Shown: positions 8,544 to 17,929, numbered from the stretch's first letter. The stretch: 64,000 nucleotides of DNA from Ensifer sp. BR816 (GCF_000378985.1 NZ_KB905370.1:1969830-2033829), one strand, 5' to 3'. Made by a program: numbers and translations. The notes: generated from the sequence alone by a model not told the origin.

Positions 8544-9605
8544 CTATATTTCGAGGCTGACCCGGCCGATCGGGTTGGAGCAGCAGGCGAGGATATAGCC
8601 GTCGGCGATGTCCTCGTCGGTGATGCCGCCATTGTGCACCATGTGCACCTGCCCTTCGGTCTTGCGGATCTTGCAGGTCCCGCAGATGCCCATCGAGCAA
8701 CCCGACGGGATCACCAGGCCCGCGGCTTTTGCGGCGGCGAGGATCGTGACCGTCTCTGTACACTTTGCCGAGATGCCGGAGAGCGCAAATTCGATTTCGG
8801 CCTCGCTTCGATCATTTGGAACGACATCTTTCGGAATGTTCTCGGCGTCCTGGGGCTCCGCCTGGAAGCTTTCCTGATGGTAGCGGCTCATATCGTAGCC
8901 GAGAGCGGCAAGCGCCTCGCGCACCGCCCGCATGAAGGGTTCGGGGCCGCAGCAGAACACCTCGCGCTCAAGGTAGTCCTGCGCCATCAGGCCCAGCATG
9001 ATCTGGTTGAACATCCCCCGATAGCCGGTCCAGGGCCGGAAGGGATCGGCCTCTTCAACCACCCATTTCAGATCGATGCCGACGATGCGCGACGCCATGA
9101 GTTCCATCCGGTCACGCAGGATGATCTCGGAAGGGCGGCGCGCGCAGTTGATGAAGACGATATCCGGTTCGCGCCCGGAATCGTAAAGCCAGGTGGTCAT
9201 CGCCACCATGGGTGTGATGCCGGAGCCGGCGGAGATGAAGAGGTACTTCTCGGCTGGGTAATGGACGATCGAGAACTTCCCCGCCGGTCCGATCGCCCTG
9301 ATGCGCACACCCTTGTGCAGATTGTCGAGCATCCAGCGCGTGCCGATCGACCCCTCCTGCGCCTTGACCGTGATCGTCAGTGCCGTCGGTCGCGAGGGGG
9401 CGGAAGAGATCGTGTAGGTACGATAGAGCGGCCCGCCGGGAACCGGCAGTTCCAGTGTCAGGAACTGCCCCGGATCATGGTTGAACAGCGCACCGGTCGG
9501 GCTCTGGAAGCTGAAGGTCACGACATTCGGCGCTTCCGGCGTACGGGTGACGCATTCGAGCTCTTCCGCATCGTTCCAGAAGGTCAGGTTTTTGAACGCG
9601 GTCAT
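8544..9605 (-). CDS. NAD(P)H oxidoreductase subunit of Rieske oxygenase (GbcB/CntB/Stc type)
   Basis: 353 residues. The N-terminal FAD-binding beta-barrel carries RTYTISSAPS (FAD phosphate loop), followed by an NAD domain (ISAGSGITPMVAM), and the C-terminal plant-type [2Fe-2S] ferredoxin has cysteines in CSMGICGTC plus a late CC. It passes electrons from NAD(P)H to the oxygenase encoded just upstream (5 bp between the genes). The start at ATG 9605 was chosen because longer readings overlap the oxygenase gene with non-conserved sequence. This architecture is standard for glycine betaine, carnitine and stachydrine demethylase reductases. Confidence 0.88.
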   Translation of the reverse strand: MTAFKNLTFWNDAEELECVTRTPEAPNVVTFSFQSPTGALFNHDPGQFLTLELPVPGGPLYRTYTISSAPSRPTALTITVKAQEGSIGTRWMLDNLHKGVRIRAIGPAGKFSIVHYPAEKYLFISAGSGITPMVAMTTWLYDSGREPDIVFINCARRPSEIILRDRMELMASRIVGIDLKWVVEEADPFRPWTGYRGMFNQIMLGLMAQDYLEREVFCCGPEPFMRAVREALAALGYDMSRYHQESFQAEPQDAENIPKDVVPNDRSEAEIEFALSGISAKCTETVTILAAAKAAGLVIPSGCSMGICGTCKIRKTEGQVHMVHNGGITDEDIADGYILACCSNPIGRVSLEI

Positions 9606-9610
9606 CCGCT

Positions 9611-10873
<1,263 letters not shown>

Positions 10874-10934
10874 TCAACTGTGCTGAAATCTTCTTGCCGG
10901 CAAGCCCTTTTGACAATAGCACTTTTTTTCATCA

Positions 10935-10956
10935 TGAGTTAGTTTAACTAATCTCA
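10935..10956. promoter_or_regulatory. GcvA-like operator (palindrome with two ACTAA half sites)
   Basis: A near-perfect 22 bp palindrome, TGAGTTAGTTT with mirror AACTAATCTCA, sits between the Rieske gene (start 10849) and the divergent LysR (start 11007). E. coli GcvA sites contain CTAAT, and the facing regulator is GcvA-like, so this is the likely binding site controlling both directions. Confidence 0.55.
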
Positions 10957-11006
10957 CGGACCGCTTCGGCCGGTGCCGGAGAGATGCGCGTTGAAGGGGC
11001 TGCCCT

Positions 11007-11885
11007 ATGCCACGACCCTATGATCTCGCCTCGATGACCGCTCTCATTTGCTTCGAGGCGGCCGCCCGCAATGCGAGCTTCAAGAAGGCCGCCCAGGAAA
11101 TGAATGTGACGCCTGCGGCCGTCAGCCACCAGATCAAGGCGCTGGAGACGGATCTCGGATGCAACCTGTTTCTGCGCCGTAGCCGCGGTGTCGAACTCAC
11201 TGAGAAGGGCGCCTTCCTGTTTCTTGCGATCCAGCGTGGATTCGAGACGATTTCAGAGGCGGTCACGCAATTGCGCGATCGCCAGGAAACGGTGGACGTG
11301 ACGATCCGCACGACCACGGCAATCAGTTCCCTGTGGCTCACCCCAAAAATTTCAGCCTTCTGGAAAATCCATCCCGCGATTACCGTCTCGCAGGTTGTCA
11401 GCGACGTTCCGGGGATGACCGGCCGCTGCGATCTGAGCATTCACTACGGCGATCCGCAGGAGAATGGCGTCGAATATCGCACGCTCTTTCAGGATCGCAT
11501 CATCGCTCTGGGCACAGCGGCCTTCGCCGCCCAGCATGGCATTGTGGGCGTCGAGGACCTGCTCAAGGCGCCATTGATCCATATGAGCAACGAGGAAAAC
11601 GGCTGGACGACCTGGGCCGACTGGTTCCGGGAGGTTGGGCGCGTGCTCCCGAAAGGTCGCAGCTTCTACGTGAACAACTATATGATCGCACTCCAAGCCG
11701 CCCAGGACGATGTCGGCGCAGTGCTGGGCTGGGACGGGCTGGTTGGGAGCCTTATGCAGGAGGGGCGGCTTGTGCAACTGGTGGCCGACACCGTTCCCTC
11801 ACCGGTGCCCTTCCATCTGAAGATCCATCCCAAGGCGACACCCAAGGCCCGCCTGTTTGCGGATTGGCTGGTCAAGGCCGCTTAG
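11007..11885 (+). CDS. LysR-family regulator, GcvA type, of the Rieske operon
   Basis: 292 residues. HTH at about 20-45 (ASFKKAAQEMNVTPAAVSHQI), then the GcvA-type linker LFLRRSRGVELTEKG. The C-terminal half is an ordinary LysR co-inducer domain (TTAISSLWLTPKISAFW). It is transcribed divergently from the Rieske oxygenase operon, with a CTAAT-type palindrome between them, so it is probably the local, substrate-responsive activator of demethylation. No SD of note was seen; the ATG at 11007 gives the usual LysR N-terminus. Confidence 0.85.
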   Translation: MPRPYDLASMTALICFEAAARNASFKKAAQEMNVTPAAVSHQIKALETDLGCNLFLRRSRGVELTEKGAFLFLAIQRGFETISEAVTQLRDRQETVDVTIRTTTAISSLWLTPKISAFWKIHPAITVSQVVSDVPGMTGRCDLSIHYGDPQENGVEYRTLFQDRIIALGTAAFAAQHGIVGVEDLLKAPLIHMSNEENGWTTWADWFREVGRVLPKGRSFYVNNYMIALQAAQDDVGAVLGWDGLVGSLMQEGRLVQLVADTVPSPVPFHLKIHPKATPKARLFADWLVKAA

Positions 11886-11935
11886 AGCCGGGGTTGGGGT
11901 CGCGTCATGTGAAAGAGGTTGGGACTTGGGAGGGC

Positions 11936-12619
11936 TTATCGGTCAGCGACCTTCTTACCGGGAAGGTGCGTCAGGAGGGATTTGCAGGCGTTCATGATGT
12001 GGGCGAACAAAAGGTTCGCCGCCTTTTCCTCATCCCGATCCCGGCACGCATCGAGAATTTGGCGATGTTCACGGTCCGCCGTCTGCTGACCGTGCGACAA
12101 CGTCAGTTGAACTCTGAGGTAGCGTTCCAGCCGATCGTTCACGGAGCGGATCGTGCTGACGAGGAACGGCCGCTGAGCGTCCTCGTAAAGGCAGCTGTGG
12201 AAACGCCAGTTCAATTCCGACCATCGAGCGACGTCGGTCTCCTTCGCGAAGGCGTCGCAATAGGCGAGGGCCCTTTCGAAGGTCTCTTCCGTCATGTGAG
12301 GGATCGAGAGTTTGATGGCGTTCGATTCCAGGATCGCGCGCACCTCGAAAATCTGGGCAATCTCAGGCTCAGAGACACTCGTGACGATTGCACCCTTGTT
12401 CCGGTGGAATTCTACCAAGCCTTCGGCCTCGAGCCGCTTCAGCGCCTCCCGGACGGGAATCTTGCTGACATTGAATAGCCGCGCAACGTCGTCCTGGCGG
12501 ATCGGTTCTCCTTCATCAAGTGAGCCGTCAGCGATCGAATCTCGGATAAACTTCAAGATCACGTCCGAAGCCGTCGGCGCTTTCCCGAGATCAGTCACCT
12601 GCGCGGTGTTGAAGGGCAT
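11936..12619 (-). CDS. GntR-family regulator, FCD (FadR-like) subgroup
   Basis: 227 residues from ATG 12619, chosen because GGAG lies about six bases upstream; a reading from 12760 adds a poorly conserved 47-residue tail. The wHTH (QDDVARLFNVSKIPVREALKRLEAEGLV) is followed by an all-helical FCD ligand domain with the usual Asp/His metal residues (WSELNWRFHSCLYEDA, then DREHRQIL). It faces the proline-racemase-family operon, and a GTATAC palindrome lies in the shared promoter region, with a second copy near 16501. It therefore probably represses both racemase-family genes until hydroxyproline or a related ligand binds. Confidence 0.82.
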   Translation of the reverse strand: MPFNTAQVTDLGKAPTASDVILKFIRDSIADGSLDEGEPIRQDDVARLFNVSKIPVREALKRLEAEGLVEFHRNKGAIVTSVSEPEIAQIFEVRAILESNAIKLSIPHMTEETFERALAYCDAFAKETDVARWSELNWRFHSCLYEDAQRPFLVSTIRSVNDRLERYLRVQLTLSHGQQTADREHRQILDACRDRDEEKAANLLFAHIMNACKSLLTHLPGKKVADR

Positions 12620-12765
12620 TCCAGGCTCCATTTGCGTACGAGACGAAAGCTCCGCTGGAATATCGTAGACGATCCCGACGTTCAAGAAATTGCTTGCCGA
12701 GGGCCCCTTTCTTCTCAAATCGTTGTTACGGTGGCCCGGTGCCTGCGCCTTGACTTTCATCGTAG

Positions 12766-12777
12766 ATCGTATACGAT
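12766..12777. promoter_or_regulatory. Candidate GntR operator ATCGTATACGAT
   Basis: A perfect 12 bp palindrome centred on GTATAC lies 32 bp upstream of the start codon at 12810 and just upstream of the divergent GntR gene. A close variant is at 16501-16518 upstream of the second racemase-family gene. GntR/FCD regulators bind short perfect palindromes of this size. Confidence 0.6.
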
Positions 12778-12809
12778 ATTATAACTATCAGCCAAAGCTA
12801 GGGGAGAGC

Positions 12810-13838
12810 ATGCGTACATCCAAGATCGTGCATGTGGTGAGCTGCCATGCCGAAGGCGAAGTCGGCGACGTCATCGTCGGCGGCGTCGCGCCGCCTCCCG
12901 GCGAGACCCTCTGGGAACAGGCCCGCTGGATCGCCGAGGATGAAACGCTCCGCAACTTCGTGCTGAACGAGCCGCGCGGCGGCGTCTTCCGCCACGTCAA
13001 CCTGCTGGTGCCGCCGAAGAACTCGAAGGCGCAGATGGGCTGGATCATCATGGAACCGGCCGACACACCGCCGATGTCCGGCTCCAACTCGATCTGCGTC
13101 TCGACGGTGTTGCTCGATACGGGCATCATCCCGATGCAGGAACCGATCACCCGGATGGTGCTTGAAGCGCCCGGCGGCCTGATCGAGGTCGAGGCCGAAT
13201 GCCGCAATGGCAAGGCCGAACGTATACGCGTCCGCAACGTTCCCTCCTTCGCGGACAAGCTGGATGCGAAGCTCGAGGTCGAGGGCATAGGCACGCTGAC
13301 TGTCGATACCGCCTATGGTGGCGACAGTTTCGTGATCGTCGATGCGGCCTCCGCCGGCCTCCGGCTCGAGCCCGATCAGGCGCGCGATCTGGCGACGGCC
13401 GGCATGAAGATCACCAGGGCCGCCAATGAGCAGCTTGGCTTCAAGCACCCGGCAAACGACTGGGGCCACATCTCCTTCTGCCAGTTCACCAATCCGGTGG
13501 CGATGAAGGACGGTGTTTTGACGGGCAAGAATGCGGTTGCCATCCGCCCCGGCAAGATCGACCGCTCGCCGACCGGCACCGGATGCTCGGCGCGCATGGC
13601 CGTGCTCCATGCCAAGGGCCAGATGAAGGTCGGCGACCGCTTCGTCGGCGTCTCGCTGATCGATACCGAATTCCATTGCAGCATCGACAGCGCGGTCGAC
13701 ATCAACGGCACCCCCGGGATCAGCCCGATCATCTCCGGCCGGGCCTGGGTGGTCGGCACCAAGCAGCTGATGGTCGATCCCGACGATCCCTTCCAGGGCG
13801 GGTATCGGCTCTCCGATACTTGGCCAATGGAACTTTGA
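12810..13838 (+). CDS. Proline racemase family protein, probable trans-3-hydroxy-L-proline dehydratase
   Basis: 342 residues from ATG 12810 ([20 protein letters not shown]), with GGGGAG eight bases upstream. In racemases and 4-hydroxyproline epimerases two cysteines act as acid/base. Here the first site is Ser ([10 protein letters not shown]) and the second is Thr ([11 protein letters not shown]), so neither catalytic Cys is present. Thr at the second site is the hallmark of trans-3-hydroxyproline dehydratase, which makes pyrroline-2-carboxylate. The DpkA-like reductase two genes downstream would turn that into proline, which supports the call. The Ser/Thr pair is unusual, so activity is not certain. 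It is first in an operon with the tautomerase-like gene (10 bp gap). Confidence 0.75.
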   Translation: MRTSKIVHVVSCHAEGEVGDVIVGGVAPPPGETLWEQARWIAEDETLRNFVLNEPRGGVFRHVNLLVPPKNSKAQMGWIIMEPADTPPMSGSNSICVSTVLLDTGIIPMQEPITRMVLEAPGGLIEVEAECRNGKAERIRVRNVPSFADKLDAKLEVEGIGTLTVDTAYGGDSFVIVDAASAGLRLEPDQARDLATAGMKITRAANEQLGFKHPANDWGHISFCQFTNPVAMKDGVLTGKNAVAIRPGKIDRSPTGTGCSARMAVLHAKGQMKVGDRFVGVSLIDTEFHCSIDSAVDINGTPGISPIISGRAWVVGTKQLMVDPDDPFQGGYRLSDTWPMEL

Positions 13839-13848
13839 GGAGCGACTG

Positions 13849-14046
13849 ATGCCGATCGTGAGAGTCGAATTGCTGACTGGCCGCAGCGCCGAGACCAAGA
13901 CCGAGGTCGCCCGCGAGATCACGAAAGTGCTCAAGGCGGTCGCCGGCATCAAGCCGAGCGCCACGACGGTGATCTTCACCGAGGTCTCGCCCTCGGATTG
14001 GGTTGTCGCCGGCGAGCCTCTGAATGCCGGCCTGCAGCCGAAATGA
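13849..14046 (+). CDS. 4-oxalocrotonate tautomerase-like protein
   Basis: 65 residues, beginning MPIVRVELLTGRSAETK. Proline directly after the initiator Met is the catalytic base of the 4-OT superfamily, and length and fold pattern match (beta strand, long helix, ATTVIFTEV strand). 4-OT enzymes shift double bonds in enols and enamines. Between a 3-hydroxyproline dehydratase and a pyrroline-2-carboxylate reductase, a role in enamine/imine tautomerisation of the dehydration product is attractive but is only inference. SD GAGGAG lies six bases before the ATG; the gap to the next gene is 21 bp. Confidence 0.82.
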   Translation: MPIVRVELLTGRSAETKTEVAREITKVLKAVAGIKPSATTVIFTEVSPSDWVVAGEPLNAGLQPK

Positions 14047-14067
14047 CAACCTGCGGAATGGATAACG

Positions 14068-15090
14068 ATGAGCAGGAACCTGGAAGAACCAAGGCGCATC
14101 GCATTTGCGGAACTCGTCGCGCTGCTCGAGCGCATCTTTGTTCGTTTCGGGACGTCCGTCCCGAACGCCAGAATTCTCGCGACAAACTGCGCCCAATGCG
14201 AGCGCGATGGCTCGCTGAGCCACGGCGTGTTCCGCATTGCCGGCTACGTGGCGTCTCTCAACAGCCGTTGGGTTGACGGCAGGGCTGTCGCCGCCATTGA
14301 GCAGCATGGGCCTTCTTTCATTCGTGTCGATGCTCGAAACGGCTTCGCGCAGCCGGCATTGGCGGCGGCGATGCCCCTAATTTGCGAGTCCGTCGCGAGA
14401 GCCGGCGTGACGATGGTGGCGATCCGCGACTCGCATCACTTCAGCGCACTCTGGCCCGACCTCGAACCCTTCGCGGACGCGGGTTTGGTCAGCCTTGCCA
14501 TGGTTTCGGGCCTCGCCTGCGTCGCACCGCCAGGCGGCCGAAAGCCGATCTTTGGAACGAACCCTCTGGCGTTTGCGACGCCGGTTGCCGGATCCAGGCC
14601 GCTGATCTTCGACTTCGCCACGAGCGCCATGTCCAATGGAGACTTGAGGCTCGCTGCGAAGGCCAAACACACCGTGCCGTTGGGAACTGGAATCGATGCG
14701 GATGGCGCATTGAGCGGTGATCCCGACGCGATCCTGAGCGGAGGAGCGCTGCTACCGTTTGGCGGGCACAAGGGTGCCTCGATCTCGCTGATGGTCGAGA
14801 TTCTGGCATCGGCCCTGACCGGAGGGCAGTTCTCTAACGAGGTCGATTTCTCGGCCCATGCAGGGGCTGAAACGCCGAAGACGGGGCAGACCATCATCGT
14901 CATCGATCCGACACGCGGCGAAACGCGAGCCTTCGCCGAACGGGTGAAGACCCTGCTCGACTGCGTCAGGGACGCCGGCCAGGCACGGCTGCCGTCGGAT
15001 CGCAGATATCAAACCCGCGCCCAGTCGGAGAGGAACGGCATTCCGTTGACGATGCGGCAATACGACGAGCTCGTCGCACTGGCTCAGTAA
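14068..15090 (+). CDS. Ldh-family (DpkA-like) NAD(P)H reductase, probable delta1-pyrroline-2-carboxylate reductase
   Basis: 340 residues of the malate/L-lactate dehydrogenase-2 family. The family motifs are present: SHG near residue 52 (SLSHGVFR) and the catalytic His pair H123-H124 (RDSHHF), then the nucleotide-loop region FGTNPLAFATP and the late LPFGGHKGASISLMVE. Family members reduce imines such as delta1-piperideine-2-carboxylate and delta1-pyrroline-2-carboxylate. Third in the operon after the racemase-family dehydratase and tautomerase, it would convert pyrroline-2-carboxylate to L-proline. ATG 14068 follows AATGGATAACG with no strong SD. Confidence 0.8.
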   Translation: MSRNLEEPRRIAFAELVALLERIFVRFGTSVPNARILATNCAQCERDGSLSHGVFRIAGYVASLNSRWVDGRAVAAIEQHGPSFIRVDARNGFAQPALAAAMPLICESVARAGVTMVAIRDSHHFSALWPDLEPFADAGLVSLAMVSGLACVAPPGGRKPIFGTNPLAFATPVAGSRPLIFDFATSAMSNGDLRLAAKAKHTVPLGTGIDADGALSGDPDAILSGGALLPFGGHKGASISLMVEILASALTGGQFSNEVDFSAHAGAETPKTGQTIIVIDPTRGETRAFAERVKTLLDCVRDAGQARLPSDRRYQTRAQSERNGIPLTMRQYDELVALAQ

Positions 15091-15205
15091 CAGAGGCAAG
15101 GTCGCCAATTTGACGCCTGCGCGCAGTCGACGCTCGGGATTGGCCGATGAAGATGGTTCATGGCCTGGTCTTCGCCGTCCGCTACGATCAGGCCGATGTC
15201 ACCTA

Positions 15206-15251
15206 CTGCATGTCGTATCCTTAAATCGTCTGCGATTTGGGAAACATGCAG
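15206..15251. repeat. Imperfect intergenic palindrome between convergent genes
   Basis: CTGCATGT (15206-15213) pairs with ACATGCAG (15244-15251), and AAATCG (15223-15228) pairs with CGATTT (15233-15238) around a 4-base loop. The element lies between two convergent genes ending at 15090 and 15286. It could be a bidirectional terminator or one of the small interspersed palindromes common in rhizobial genomes. There is no U-tract. Confidence 0.45.
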
Positions 15252-15285
15252 CAGGCAGTGATGCATCGGTTTACTAGGGGTCCAA

Positions 15286-16338
15286 TCAGGCCCACGTGTC
15301 CCCTACCGTAAAACCCTCGATAAAGGGGTCGTCGTTGTCCAGAACGATGGTATTCAGGCCGTATATCCAGCTGGTGCCGGTGAGGGTCGGCACAACGGCA
15401 GGTTTGTCCCCGATTTTTGCTTCGTCGACGAGCCGGCCGGTGTATATGTTTCCCAGAATTCCCTGGTGCCGAAAATCCTGGTGAAGCGGTAGTTCACCCT
15501 TTGCATGCAGGACGGCCATTTTTGCGCAGGTGCCCGTGCCGCAGGGGCAGCGATCCAGCGCCCCTGTCCAAGTGGCGGGATTGTCCCAGGAGAAATCACC
15601 CGATGACATGGTCACCGTGTTCTTCCAGTCGGCGTTCGGGTCGTCCGTCGGCCCTGAAAGCTGGGCAACGGTGATGCCGATTCCCGGATAGTCCGGGTGG
15701 GCAACGGGCAGTTGCTCGATGGCGGCCTGCTTGATCATCGACGAGACGCGCGCAAGCTCTCGACCGTGCTCCGGGATCAGTTCGAGGCCGCGGAACTGCC
15801 GGACATCCGCGATGACGTAGAACATGCCGCCCCAGCCGACATCGACGGTCACCTTTCCAAGCTGCGGCACTTCGATGACGGCGTCCAGATGGGCCGCAAA
15901 GGCGGGCACGTTCTTGAACGTGACGCTCTTGACTTTGCCGTTCTCGCACTGGGCCTTTATCCGGATCAGACCGGCGGGCGCCTCAAGGACGAGTTCCGTG
16001 ACCGGCTCCTTCATCGGCACCATACCCACTTCCAGCAATACCGTAACCACGGAGATCGTATTGCCTCCGGACATCATCGGATATTCGATTTGCTCCATGA
16101 TGATGTAGCCGGCATCAGCCTCGGGATGCGTGGGCGGCACGATGATGTTGCAGCAGTGCGCCGGGTATCCGCGCGGCTCGCGAAGCAGAAGCTTGCGCAA
16201 CTGGTCGTCATTGGTCTCCAGCCATCTCATCTTGTCATAGACGGAGTTTCCGGGGATGTGCGGGATACCCCCGGTGACCACGCGCATGGGAGTGCCCGCA
16301 TGGGTATCGACCGCCTGGATTGTCCTCTTAAAAGCCAT
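15286..16338 (-). CDS. Proline racemase family protein with Ser/Cys catalytic pair
   Basis: 350 residues from ATG 16338, preceded by AGGAAGGACGTT. The first catalytic site is Ser (MMSGGNTISVVT) and the second is Cys ([20 protein letters not shown]). Ser/Cys members include 4-hydroxyproline 2-epimerases and trans-3-hydroxyproline dehydratases with mixed activity, so the exact reaction cannot be fixed from sequence. It lies on the strand opposite the first racemase-family operon, convergent with its reductase, and shares a GTATAC-type palindrome (16501-16518) in its promoter region. It is divergent from a betaine-binding protein gene. Confidence 0.78.
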   Translation of the reverse strand: MAFKRTIQAVDTHAGTPMRVVTGGIPHIPGNSVYDKMRWLETNDDQLRKLLLREPRGYPAHCCNIIVPPTHPEADAGYIIMEQIEYPMMSGGNTISVVTVLLEVGMVPMKEPVTELVLEAPAGLIRIKAQCENGKVKSVTFKNVPAFAAHLDAVIEVPQLGKVTVDVGWGGMFYVIADVRQFRGLELIPEHGRELARVSSMIKQAAIEQLPVAHPDYPGIGITVAQLSGPTDDPNADWKNTVTMSSGDFSWDNPATWTGALDRCPCGTGTCAKMAVLHAKGELPLHQDFRHQGILGNIYTGRLVDEAKIGDKPAVVPTLTGTSWIYGLNTIVLDNDDPFIEGFTVGDTWA

Positions 16339-16500
16339 AACGTCCTTCCTGCTAAAGTTGCACAACCCGAATTGGCGCGAAGCAGTCGCGTACGATGCGC
16401 ATCTCGCTCGTTAAGCTGTCCAGCTTCTCCATCGCTTCTTGCCTTGAACAAATCGGCCGCTGCGATCGTGAGCTTCATCCGGGGTTTTCAAGCTCTTTCA

Positions 16501-16518
16501 GATATAGTATACGATATC
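16501..16518. promoter_or_regulatory. Candidate GntR operator, second GTATAC palindrome
   Basis: GATATAGTATACGATATC is an 18 bp palindrome with a single mismatched pair, matching the 12766 site in its GTATACGAT core. It sits in the 340 bp divergent gap (16339-16678) between the Ser/Cys racemase-family gene and the binding-protein gene, about 160 bp from each start. The rest of that gap shows a repeated CCGATATCG-like half site downstream (16525-16533) and no open frame I can support. Confidence 0.55.
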
Positions 16519-16678
16519 TCTTATCCGATATCGCCTTCCTGTCAACGGGTTTGTCGCTGTCGGCGAAGGTGTTCCGCCATCCGCGGAGCGACGCGGGAGC
16601 AATGGCTGACTTCTATTGGGACGGGTTAATGCGGCACCCTGTCCTCTTTTTTCACGCCGCAAATAAAAGGGAACGAGA

Positions 16679-17680
16679 ATGAGAGGAATGCTTGCGTCTA
16701 CATGTCTGCTGGTCGGTCTGGCCGGTGGAGCAGTGTCTGCCAACGCCGCCGAATGCGGCGATGTCAGTATCGTTATCCATAATGTCCAAAGCGCCGAAGT
16801 CCTCGCTTATGTGGACAAATTCATTCTGACGGAAGGATACGGTTGCAACGTCGAGACGGTACCTGGCGACACCGTGCCGACGACCACCTCCATGGTCGAA
16901 AAGGGTGACCCCGACGTCTCTCCGGAAACATGGGTTGACCTCTTGCCGGAAGTCGTTCCGCGCGGCATCAAGGAAGGCAAGATCGTGTTCGCGGCTCCCG
17001 CCTTGCCGGACGGCGGCGTACAGGGCTGGTGGATTCCCAAATACGTGGCTGACGCCCATCCCGACATCAAGACGGTCGACGACGCGCTCAAGCACCCGGA
17101 GCTTTTCCCCGACCCCGAGGATTCCAGCAAGGGCGTTATCTTCAACGGTGCGGCAGGCTGGGGCGCGACGGTCGTGACCGCTCAGCTCTACAAGGCCTAC
17201 AAAGCCGAGGAAACGGGCTTCAGGCTGCTCGATCCGGGCTCCGCGGCGGGTCTCGACGGCGCAATCGCCAAGGCCTATGAGCGCAAGGAAGGCTTCATCA
17301 CCTATTACTGGGCTCCCACATCGTTGCTCGGCAAATACGAAATGGTGATGCTCGGTGCATCCGTCCCGCACGACGCTGCGGAATGGAAGCGCTGCATCAC
17401 CAATCTGGCGTGCCCCGATCCCAAGGTGAACGCCTGGCCCGTCGACAAGGTCTATACGGTCGTGACCAAGGAATTCGCCGACCGTACCAGCCCGGAGGTC
17501 ATGGAGTATCTCAACACGCGCGGCTGGAGCAACGCGACGGTCGGCAAGCTCATGGCCTGGGAAACCGAAAACCAGGCAACGGGCGAAGAGGGCGCCAAGC
17601 ACTTCCTCGAGGAAAGCAAGGACATCTGGACCAAGTGGGTTCCCGCGGACATCGCCGAGAAGGTCGAAGCCGCCCTTTAG
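16679..17680 (+). CDS. Betaine ABC transporter substrate-binding protein (ProX/OpuAC type), orphan copy
   Basis: 333 residues with a signal peptide (residues 1-23, cleavage after SANA). This is the glycine/proline-betaine binding fold (OpuAC): the GWW at GVQGWWIPKY, YYWAPTSLLGKY and the terminal KWVPADIAEKVEAAL are typical. It is closely related to the binding protein at 21448-22449 along its length, but no permease or ATPase lies beside it. It faces the Ser/Cys racemase-family gene. It probably delivers a second betaine to the single importer encoded at 19434-21351. AAGGGAACGAGA precedes the ATG. Confidence 0.85.
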   Translation: MRGMLASTCLLVGLAGGAVSANAAECGDVSIVIHNVQSAEVLAYVDKFILTEGYGCNVETVPGDTVPTTTSMVEKGDPDVSPETWVDLLPEVVPRGIKEGKIVFAAPALPDGGVQGWWIPKYVADAHPDIKTVDDALKHPELFPDPEDSSKGVIFNGAAGWGATVVTAQLYKAYKAEETGFRLLDPGSAAGLDGAIAKAYERKEGFITYYWAPTSLLGKYEMVMLGASVPHDAAEWKRCITNLACPDPKVNAWPVDKVYTVVTKEFADRTSPEVMEYLNTRGWSNATVGKLMAWETENQATGEEGAKHFLEESKDIWTKWVPADIAEKVEAAL

Positions 17681-17759
17681 GTGCTGCGAGCAACCTGCGG
17701 TGCCCCAAAATGGCATCGCACGCTTTTCATGGCGAAGTCGCAAATATCGGCAAAATGCG

Positions 17760-17793
17760 AATGCGCGTCGTGTGAGCTCAAACGACGCGCATT
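17760..17793. terminator. Strong hairpin downstream of the binding-protein gene
   Basis: A perfect 12 bp stem, AATGCGCGTCGT / ACGACGCGCATT, encloses a 10-base loop that itself contains TGAGCTCA. It begins 80 bp after the stop codon at 17680. No run of T follows in either direction, so it may be a processing or stabilising hairpin instead of an intrinsic terminator. Confidence 0.45.
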
Positions 17794-17850
17794 ATGTCTA
17801 CTCGGAAGCGCTGGCAAACGATGCTTGTCTGCGCGCTGCTGCGGGTCGCC

Positions 17851-17883
17851 CATGATTTTAGGTCGCGTCGACTTAAAATCATG
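17851..17883. repeat. Intergenic palindrome CATGATTTTA...TAAAATCATG
   Basis: A 14 bp stem with a single G.T pair (17851-17864 with 17870-17883) around a 5-base spacer. It sits between the binding-protein gene and a small minus-strand gene. AT-rich arms with a GTCG centre like this are, from memory, common in Rhizobium/Sinorhizobium intergenic repeats; copy number must be checked. Confidence 0.4.
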
Positions 17884-17929
17884 AAGGTGATCAATTCTAG
17901 TCAGTGCGGGTGCGGGGCGGAAAGCCGCT

